Positions 1 to 4,997 of a DNA stretch of 5,728 nucleotides are shown here, piece after piece. The first letter of the stretch is position 1; each line of letters begins with the position of its first letter. The stretch covers positions 1-5,728 of the forward strand of contig MNXK01000145.1 in the NCBI GenBank assembly GCA_001872165.1, in the 5' to 3' direction. Origin of the DNA: Anaerolineae bacterium CG2_30_58_95. GTDB lineage: Bacteria; Chloroflexota; Anaerolineae; Anaerolineales; Villigracilaceae. The notes below the pieces were generated by a model. The model had not been told where the DNA came from. It saw only the letters and a program-made list of their open reading frames with translations, and did no database searches. Position numbers and translations under genes: made by a program.

Positions 1-849
<849 letters not shown>

Positions 850-909
850 TTCGTAGAACGTGGAACGTCACACGTTGGCGCGATAATGGTTGAAAATTTT
901 GGTGAAACA

Positions 910-938
910 TTGACTTAGTCCACTACTTAGTCTACAAT
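910..938 (+). promoter_or_regulatory. Sigma70-type promoter with operator-like repeats for the toxin-antitoxin operon
   Basis: TTGACT (910-915) and TACAAT (933-938) are separated by exactly 17 nt, close to the consensus -35 and -10 boxes. The spacer holds two copies of ACTTAGTC (913-920 and 925-932) in 12-bp register. Each copy forms a short dyad: GACT-T-AGTC at 912-920 and ACT-T-AGT at 925-931. A further TAGT-CC-ACTA dyad spans 916-925. Antitoxins of the Phd family bind short palindromes in their own promoter, so this is a plausible autoregulatory operator; that role is inferred. Expected transcription start is near 944-946, right at the ribosome binding site GGAGGT (945-950), so the leader would be only about 10 nt. 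Confidence 0.65.
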
Positions 939-955
939 GTTCGTGGAGGTGTAAG

Positions 956-1177
956 ATGACTGTATATAACATCCACGATGCCAAAACCCACTTCTCGAAA
1001 CTACTTGAGCGCGTGTTGTGCGGAGAAGAAGTCGTCATTGCCAAAGCGGGCAAGCCATTGGCGCGAATTTTGCCTTTTACCAAGGACGATACCTCTCCGC
1101 GCAAACCCGGCATTGACAAAGGCAAAGTAATCATTATGCCCGATTTCGATGCTCCGCTGACGGAGTTCGATGTATGA
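956..1177 (+). CDS. Phd/YefM-family antitoxin of a type II toxin-antitoxin pair
   Basis: This 73-residue protein begins MTVYNIHDAKTHFSKLLERV and continues GEEVVIAKAGKPLARILPF, the typical Phd/YefM DNA-binding N-terminal fold (residues about 1-50). The C-terminal stretch includes PDFDAPLTEFDV, the kind of tail that in this family wraps around and blocks the partner toxin. The start is supported by GGAGGT at 945-950, 5 nt upstream of the ATG. The stop overlaps the toxin start by 4 nt (ATGA, 1174-1177), so translation is coupled. It should neutralise the PIN nuclease encoded next and repress the operon through the dyads at 912-936. Pairing with a PIN toxin, rather than Doc or YoeB, is a common arrangement. 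Confidence 0.92.
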   Translation: MTVYNIHDAKTHFSKLLERVLCGEEVVIAKAGKPLARILPFTKDDTSPRKPGIDKGKVIIMPDFDAPLTEFDV

Positions 1178-1560
1178 GAGTGCTGCTTGATACGCACACC
1201 TTTCTCTGGTGGAATGCAGACGACCCTCAGTTATCGCCGCGCGCCAGCGAAATCATCTCGGATGGGAAAAACGAAATTTTCCTCTCCGCCGCCAGTGTTT
1301 GGGAGATTGCCATTAAAGCAGCAAAAGGGAGGTTGGTTTTACCGGAATCCCCGTCACTTTATGTCCCCAATCGCATGAGTTTGTATCGAATTCGGCCATT
1401 GCCCGTGCAGGTCAGCCACGCGCTGCATGTCTACGATTTGCCGCCCTACCACGCTGATCCATTCGACCGCCTTTTGATTGCCCAGAGTCAGTTGGAGTCC
1501 CTGCCCATCATTACAGCAGATGGAGATTTCCAGCAATATGATGTCGAAATACTCTGGTAG
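1174..1560 (+). CDS. PIN-domain ribonuclease toxin (VapC-like)
   Basis: The 128-residue protein is one PIN domain of normal length. The acidic residues expected to bind Mg2+ or Mn2+ are present: D6 in MRVLLDTHTFLWW, E44 in SAASVWEIAIKAAKGRL, D95 and D98 in HADPFDRLLIAQ, and D116 in IITADGDF. The LLDTHTFLWW opening and HADPFDR motif place it in the PIN subgroup (COG3744-like) that usually pairs with Phd-type antitoxins. Family members are endoribonucleases that inhibit translation when free of antitoxin. The gene overlaps the antitoxin by 4 nt and has no obvious ribosome binding site of its own. It looks intact, so the module is probably functional. The RNA target cannot be read from the sequence. 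Confidence 0.92.
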   Translation: MRVLLDTHTFLWWNADDPQLSPRASEIISDGKNEIFLSAASVWEIAIKAAKGRLVLPESPSLYVPNRMSLYRIRPLPVQVSHALHVYDLPPYHADPFDRLLIAQSQLESLPIITADGDFQQYDVEILW

Positions 1561-1584
1561 TAAAGAGCAGGGGATCCCACGCAT

Positions 1585-1722
1585 CTCTTCATCGAGTGCG
1601 TCGAAAACGACATCATGTTGGGCGAGATTTGCAACACGCTCCGAGGCGTGCCTGCACCCGTTTTGCTTGCACCGCGTTCTTCAGTGTTGGCGTGGGGGGA
1701 GTATGTGGCGGAGGGGTTTTAG
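1585..1722 (+). pseudogene. Remnant of a second mutase gene 3' end, with a 42-nt insertion
   Basis: Frame 1 from 1585 reads LFIECVENDIMLGEICNTL then RGV, followed by 14 extra codons (PAPVLLAPRSSVLA, 1651-1692), then WGEYVAEGF and TAG at 1720-1722. Without the insertion this is the C-terminus of the mutase ending at 849, with one substitution (T to M). The other differences are synonymous, the pattern of two copies that diverged while both were selected as protein. There is no start codon context and no catalytic domain: the frame is closed by TAA at 1561-1563, just after the toxin, so this is a scar and not a gene. Likely origins are tandem paralogues with loss of one body, or allelic replacement of the upstream part together with the toxin-antitoxin module. 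Confidence 0.82.
1651..1692 (+). other. 42-nt in-frame insertion inside the mutase-tail remnant
   Basis: This segment has no counterpart in the intact mutase tail, where GGCGTG joins directly to TGGGGGGAG (814-828). It is a multiple of three and leaves the frame open. TGCACC occurs twice within it (1653-1658 and 1668-1673). I recognise no known element and see no clear target-site duplication at its edges. Confidence 0.7.
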
Positions 1723-1740
1723 GGATTCAAAGGAGCTCAT

Positions 1741-1793
1741 GCCATCCCATCACTCCGTAAAAATGGCCAGAGTCCAGACCTTGCAGGGATGGC
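1741..1793. repeat. 8-bp inverted repeat upstream of the phosphoesterase gene
   Basis: GCCATCCC (1741-1748) and GGGATGGC (1786-1793) are perfect inverted arms separated by 37 nt. No T-run follows, so this is not a convincing intrinsic terminator. It could be an operator or a chance match. Confidence 0.35.
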
Positions 1794-1809
1794 CGATTTC
1801 GGGGAAAAT
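1781..1809 (+). promoter_or_regulatory. Weak candidate promoter for the three-gene operon
   Basis: TTGCAG (1781-1786) and GAAAAT (1804-1809) are 17 nt apart and match consensus only partly. An AT-rich stretch, AAAATATA, lies just downstream. It is offered because this ~100-nt gap is the only place where the 1826-4208 operon could have its own promoter. No strong Shine-Dalgarno precedes the ATG at 1826. Confidence 0.25.
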
Positions 1810-1825
1810 ATAGGCAGAGCATATC

Positions 1826-2452
1826 ATGAAAATACTGGCGGTCAGCGACCAAGTTGATGACCGTATCTACACGCCCCAAGCGCGGGATTATTTCGGTGAC
1901 GTGGATCTCGTGCTGGGCTGCGGCGACCTGCCCTACGAGTATCTTGAGTTCCTGGTCTCGGCGTTGAATAGACCGTTGCTGTACGTTCCTGGAAATCATG
2001 ACCCACTTTACGAGCAACGTTCGCCCGATTCCCGCGCGGAGGGCTGCGAGTTCCTCGATCAGCGTGTGACGCGCCTCAAAGGGCTGACCATCGCCGGGAT
2101 GGGCGGCAGCATCCGCTACCATCCGACTCGAGTCAACCAATACACGCAGACGCAAATGTATCTGCGTATGCTGAAAATCGTACCGGCGCTCCTCTGGCAT
2201 CGCCTTCGCTTTGGCCGCGCGCTGGACATCCTGATCGCCCATTCCCCGCCGCGCGGCATCCACGACGAAGACGACCGGGCGCACATCGGCTTCTCGGCCT
2301 TTACGGATTTCATCCGCACCTTTAAGCCGCGCTATTTCCTGCACGGGCATACGATACCGTTGGGTAACCTGGCCTCCTCAGTGACGCAGGTTGGCGCGAC
2401 GACGGTGGTTAACATTTTTCCCTATCGTCTCATCGAGATCGAACCCTTATGA
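1826..2452 (+). CDS. Calcineurin-like metallophosphoesterase with an altered metal site
   Basis: The 208-residue protein has the fold markers of the family in order: AVSD (D8), GCGDLPYEYLEF (D34), GNHDP (N58, H59), AHSPPRGIHD (H139) and LHGHT (H173, H175). These enzymes are binuclear-metal phosphoesterases acting on nucleotides, phosphoproteins or other phosphoesters. Two standard ligands are missing: the usual DxH reads D8-Q9-V10, and the usual GHxH reads G174-H175-T176-I177. In the classical scheme both missing histidines belong to the same metal (site 1), while the site-2 set D34, N58, H139, H175 is complete. There is no signal peptide or membrane segment, so it is cytoplasmic. Its stop overlaps the next start by 4 nt (ATGA, 2449-2452). 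The family call is secure; the substrate is unknown. Confidence 0.88.
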   Translation: MKILAVSDQVDDRIYTPQARDYFGDVDLVLGCGDLPYEYLEFLVSALNRPLLYVPGNHDPLYEQRSPDSRAEGCEFLDQRVTRLKGLTIAGMGGSIRYHPTRVNQYTQTQMYLRMLKIVPALLWHRLRFGRALDILIAHSPPRGIHDEDDRAHIGFSAFTDFIRTFKPRYFLHGHTIPLGNLASSVTQVGATTVVNIFPYRLIEIEPL

Positions 2453-3297
2453 GTGATGAACTTGGATCGCGCGTCAAAGATGACTTTTTCCACGCCCGTT
2501 TCAAGGCCTTCTTGAATGGCGTCCAGGCTGCCCTCACCGGCCGGCCGGACACTTTACTATCCTATGACGAGGTCAAAGAAAAGTTGCGCATCGGCGGGCC
2601 GATCTATCGCGGCGTTCAGGCCGTGCCGATCAAGAGAATCGTTGGCAGTTTGAACCGCTACCAGCAATTCGACCGGGCTTTCCTGCCGAAAAAGGATGAT
2701 ACGGCCGGTCGTTGGCAGCGCGTTGATCGCGCCTTCTACGAAGAGGTTAGCCTGCCGCCGGTGGTGCTGTACAAGGTGGGTAAGGTTTACTTCGTGGTAG
2801 ACGGCCACCACCGCGTCTCGGTCGCCCGCGAGCAGGGACAAGAATTCATTGACGCCGAGGTGCGTGAGTGCTCGACCAAGATCAACATCACCCCTGACCT
2901 CAGGCCGGAAGACCTGGAAATCCTGGGCGAGAAGGTGAACTTTCTCGAACGCACCGGCCTCGACCGCATCCGCCCGCAGGCGAATATCAAGCTGACCATC
3001 CCGGATGGCTTCAGCCGAATGCTCGAACACATCGCCGTGCACCGTTATTTCATGGGGCTGGATTTGAAGCGGGATGTCTCTGACGCGGAGGCGGTTGCGC
3101 ATTGGTACGAGGCGGTCTATCTGCCCATCATCCGTGTCATCCGCGAGAGCGATATTCTCATGGATTTCCCCGGCAAAACGGAGGGCGACCTGTACCTGTG
3201 GGTGCTCGACCACCAGCGTTATCTGTCTGCGACGGGTCACAACCTCAAGCCGCCGGACGAGGCTGCCCGTGATTTCGTGCAAGGGGTGGAAGAATGA
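2449..3297 (+). CDS. ParB/sulfiredoxin-fold (ParB N-terminal-like) protein with an extra C-terminal domain
   Basis: The protein is 282 residues long. Residues about 55-140 look like a ParB N-terminal domain: QAVPIKRIVGSLNRYQQFDRAF (with FLP next), then LPPVVLYKVGKVYFVVDGHHR (D118-R122), followed by VSVAREQG. The DGHHR box is the superfamily's nucleotide-binding position; members range from ParB CTPases to sulfiredoxin and free-serine kinases. I see no helix-turn-helix or dimerisation region of a chromosome-partitioning ParB. Instead residues about 185-265 form a second region, with HWYEAVYLPIIRVIRESDIL and EGDLYLWVLDHQRYLS, which weakly reminds me of the C-terminal part of actinobacterial DUF4032 proteins; that comparison is from memory and unverified. 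The gene overlaps both neighbours by 4 nt, so its role should tie to the phosphoesterase and aldolase. It is not a convincing plasmid partition protein. Confidence 0.72.
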   Translation: MSDELGSRVKDDFFHARFKAFLNGVQAALTGRPDTLLSYDEVKEKLRIGGPIYRGVQAVPIKRIVGSLNRYQQFDRAFLPKKDDTAGRWQRVDRAFYEEVSLPPVVLYKVGKVYFVVDGHHRVSVAREQGQEFIDAEVRECSTKINITPDLRPEDLEILGEKVNFLERTGLDRIRPQANIKLTIPDGFSRMLEHIAVHRYFMGLDLKRDVSDAEAVAHWYEAVYLPIIRVIRESDILMDFPGKTEGDLYLWVLDHQRYLSATGHNLKPPDEAARDFVQGVEE

Positions 3298-4208
3298 ATA
3301 CCGCGCCCAACCATCCCCTGGCTGGCGTTTACGCCGCCGCCCTCACCCCGCTCGAAGCTGATTTCTCGCCGGACCTGGAGGCGGTCGCGCCGTTGTTGGC
3401 ATTCCTTGCCAGCCGCGGCTGTCACGGCGCGCTCCTTTTGGGGACGACTGGCGAAGGCCCTTCTTTTTCACCATCCGAACGCGCCGACATCTTCCGCGCC
3501 GCCCTGACGGTGCACGAAACGCACCCTGACTTCAGCCTGCTGGCCGGTACCGGCGCGCCGAGCCTCACCGAGACGGCCGACCTGACGCGTGCCGCCTTCG
3601 ACTTGGGCTTCGATGGCGTCGTCGTCCTGCCGCCCTATTACTTCCGCAAGGTCAGCGACGAAGGGCTGTTCGCCTACTTTGGCGAGATCATCCGGCGGGC
3701 GGTTCCGGCGGATGGGTTTCTGCTTGGCTACCACATCCCCTCGCAGACGGGCGTCGGCTTCTCGCTCGACCTGCTGGCGCGTTTGAAAGACGCCTTCCCG
3801 CGCCAGTTTTCCGGCATCAAGGATTCCTCTCACCAGGCCGGGTTTGCCCGCGCCCTCGGCGCTCGCTTTGGCTCCGACCTGCTGGCGCTGACCGGCACGG
3901 ACTCTCTCTTCCAGTTAGCCCTCGAATCCGGCGCGCAGGGCTGCATCACCGCCCCGGCCAACCTGATCTCACCTGACTTGCGTAAGATATGGGATGGCTG
4001 GCAGAGGGGTGAAGATATTGCCCCCTTGCAGGCTCGCATTACGGCTATCCGACACGTGCTGGAAGGTTACATGCCCTTTCCGCCCATCCTGAAAGCCTTG
4101 CTGTCACGGTTGTTTGGCTTTCCGCGCTGGCCTGTCCGCCCGCCGCTGGTGGAGATTTCGAAGGAAATGGAAACGCAGGCGGCGGAGGAGTTAGCAAAGG
4201 AGGCGTGA
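3294..4208 (+). CDS. DapA/NanA-family (class I, Schiff-base) pyruvate-type aldolase, substrate unknown
   Basis: At 304 residues this matches the family's usual length and single TIM barrel. GTTGEGPSFS (50-59) is the carboxylate-binding loop, Y146 in GYHIPSQTG is the catalytic tyrosine position (YNxP in relatives), and K176 in FSGIKDSS is the Schiff-base lysine. GTDSLF (201-206) matches the later barrel loop. In true dihydrodipicolinate synthase the YNVPGRT loop supplies an arginine that binds aspartate semialdehyde; here the position is Q151 in YHIPSQT, so lysine biosynthesis is doubtful. Family alternatives include sugar-acid aldolases and dehydratases. No lysine or sialic-acid genes are nearby. 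The start ATG at 3294 overlaps the previous stop (ATGA), with a purine-rich GGGGTGGAAGA just upstream. The gene converges with the HAD gene across a 15-nt gap. Confidence 0.85.
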   Translation: MNTAPNHPLAGVYAAALTPLEADFSPDLEAVAPLLAFLASRGCHGALLLGTTGEGPSFSPSERADIFRAALTVHETHPDFSLLAGTGAPSLTETADLTRAAFDLGFDGVVVLPPYYFRKVSDEGLFAYFGEIIRRAVPADGFLLGYHIPSQTGVGFSLDLLARLKDAFPRQFSGIKDSSHQAGFARALGARFGSDLLALTGTDSLFQLALESGAQGCITAPANLISPDLRKIWDGWQRGEDIAPLQARITAIRHVLEGYMPFPPILKALLSRLFGFPRWPVRPPLVEISKEMETQAAEELAKEA

Positions 4209-4227
4209 AAACTTTCAGGCGTTTCAC
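4205..4227. other. Small dyad spanning both stop codons of the convergent gene pair
   Basis: GTGAAA (4205-4210) contains the aldolase stop TGA, and TTTCAC (4222-4227) contains the reverse-strand HAD stop. They are perfect inverted arms around an 11-nt loop. A tighter TGAAA-AC-TTTCA hairpin (4206-4217) overlaps. There is no T-run on either strand, so any bidirectional termination role is weakly supported. Confidence 0.3.
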
Positions 4228-4892
4228 TTGTGCGGGAGATGGTTGGAGAGTAATTCTTCCAGCCGGAGCGAGGCCAGCGAGGGAAGGACAATATCCGCAC
4301 CGTCAACGCCCAATTGCCGCGTGAGAGCAATCGGCACCGCCACGGTAAAGATGCCCACCGATTTGGCTGCCTTCACGCCGTTGGGCGAATCCTCGAAGAC
4401 GATGACCTCCTCCGCCCGGAGGTGGAGGGCGGACAGGGCAGCCAGGAACAGGCCCGGGTCCGGTTTGACCCGCCGCACGTCGTCGGCGCATATAATGATC
4501 TCGAAATAATCCAACAGGCCTAGATCAGCCAGATAGGTGTCCACCCATTTGTGCGGAGAACTGGAGGCAATCGCCAGGCGCAGTCCGAGGCGGCGGGCGT
4601 CATCGAGATAATCTTTCACACCGGGCAAGGCAGGCTGGCAGGCGATCAACTCATCGCTGCGCGCCCGCCAGCGGGCGTTCAGCGCGGCGCGGTCGAGCGG
4701 CTGGCCGAGAAGTTTCTCGAGGTGAATGGCGGCGTCGAAGTCCGATGCGCCCGATCCGCCGATGAGCTGCCCCCACAGTTCGATGGGAAGCTGCGCGCCA
4801 TGCCCGGCGTAGATCTCCTGCCAGGCGTCGTAATCGGGCGTTTCGGTGTCGAGGATCAGGCCGTCGAAGTCGAAGATGAGCGCTTTGATCAT
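4224..4892 (-). CDS. HAD-superfamily hydrolase, beta-phosphoglucomutase-like subfamily
   Basis: The 222-residue protein carries all HAD motifs: FDFDGLILDTE with nucleophile D8 and acid/base D10, the S/T motif at AIASSSPHKW (around S110), lysine K143 in RRVKPDPGLF, and E167-D168 in VIVFEDSPNG for Mg2+. The spacing closely follows beta-phosphoglucomutase (D8, D10, K145, E169, D170). Residues about 15-85 are the helical C1 cap. Members of this group are cytoplasmic sugar-phosphate phosphatases or phosphomutases; the DTE sequence after motif I is also common among phosphatases, so the exact reaction is open. Start ATG is at 4892-4890 on the reverse strand. No Shine-Dalgarno is visible; a pyrimidine-rich heptamer repeat lies directly upstream. 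The gene is divergent from pyrF and convergent with the aldolase gene, so it is transcribed alone here. Confidence 0.9.
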   Translation of the reverse strand: MIKALIFDFDGLILDTETPDYDAWQEIYAGHGAQLPIELWGQLIGGSGASDFDAAIHLEKLLGQPLDRAALNARWRARSDELIACQPALPGVKDYLDDARRLGLRLAIASSSPHKWVDTYLADLGLLDYFEIIICADDVRRVKPDPGLFLAALSALHLRAEEVIVFEDSPNGVKAAKSVGIFTVAVPIALTRQLGVDGADIVLPSLASLRLEELLSNHLPHK

Positions 4893-4896
4893 GGCA

Positions 4897-4927
4897 GTAG
4901 AGAGTAGAGAGTAGAGAGGAGAGAGTA
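4897..4927. repeat. Heptamer tandem repeat in the leader of the HAD gene
   Basis: GTAGAGA occurs three times without change (4897-4903, 4904-4910, 4911-4917), followed by GGAGAGA (4918-4924) and a partial GTA. Read on the HAD strand it is TCTCTAC repeated, ending 4 nt before the start codon. Slippage could change leader length; no coding role is seen. Confidence 0.85.
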
Positions 4928-4954
4928 GTTCAGCGTTGATGGGATAGCCGCCAA

Positions 4955-4960
4955 ATTATA
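4955..4960 (-). promoter_or_regulatory. Perfect -10 box (TATAAT) for the HAD gene
   Basis: On the reverse strand 4960-4955 reads TATAAT. No good -35 lies 16-18 nt upstream. If used, transcription would start near 4949 and give a leader of roughly 55 nt containing the heptamer repeat. Confidence 0.4.
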
Positions 4961-4985
4961 ACCGATGCATCCGGGAAAGATGTTG

Positions 4986-4991
4986 TATACT
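4986..4991 (+). promoter_or_regulatory. -10-like box TATACT just before pyrF
   Basis: TATACT lies so close to the pyrF ATG at 4998 that a start 6-7 nt downstream would fall on or next to the ATG. This would give a leaderless mRNA. The -35 region is poor. No Shine-Dalgarno lies at the proper distance from the ATG; GGGAAAGA at 4973-4980 is too far. Confidence 0.4.
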
Positions 4992-4997
4992 GGCAAT

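Noticed and set aside
868..1197. Antisense open frame of 109 codons opposite the antitoxin
   Set aside because: It is a shadow of the antitoxin gene and its promoter; no recognisable domain, and the forward frame has a clear family match and ribosome binding site.
1571..1578. 8-bp palindrome GGGATCCC after the toxin as a terminator
   Set aside because: It has no loop and no T-run; a palindrome this short occurs by chance.
850..1584. Toxin-antitoxin region as an insertion sequence or composite transposon
   Set aside because: No transposase or integrase and no terminal inverted repeats; the flanking repeats are diverged gene tails, not short target-site duplications.
1478..1813. Forward open frame of 111 codons overlapping the toxin end and the mutase remnant
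   Set aside because: It runs out of frame with both the toxin and the mutase-tail homology, begins inside the toxin and shows no family features.
1727..2350. Reverse-strand open frame of 207 codons over the phosphoesterase
   Set aside because: The opposite strand encodes an unmistakable metallophosphoesterase; GC-rich genes commonly give long antisense frames.
2557..3282. Reverse-strand open frame of 241 codons over the ParB-like gene
   Set aside because: Antisense shadow; the forward frame has the DGHHR motif and ATGA overlaps with both neighbours.
4551..4907. Forward open frame of 118 codons across the HAD gene
   Set aside because: Shadow of the reverse-strand HAD gene, whose motifs are complete.
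4897..4927. CRISPR array
   Set aside because: The repeat unit is 7 bp with no spacers and no cas genes.
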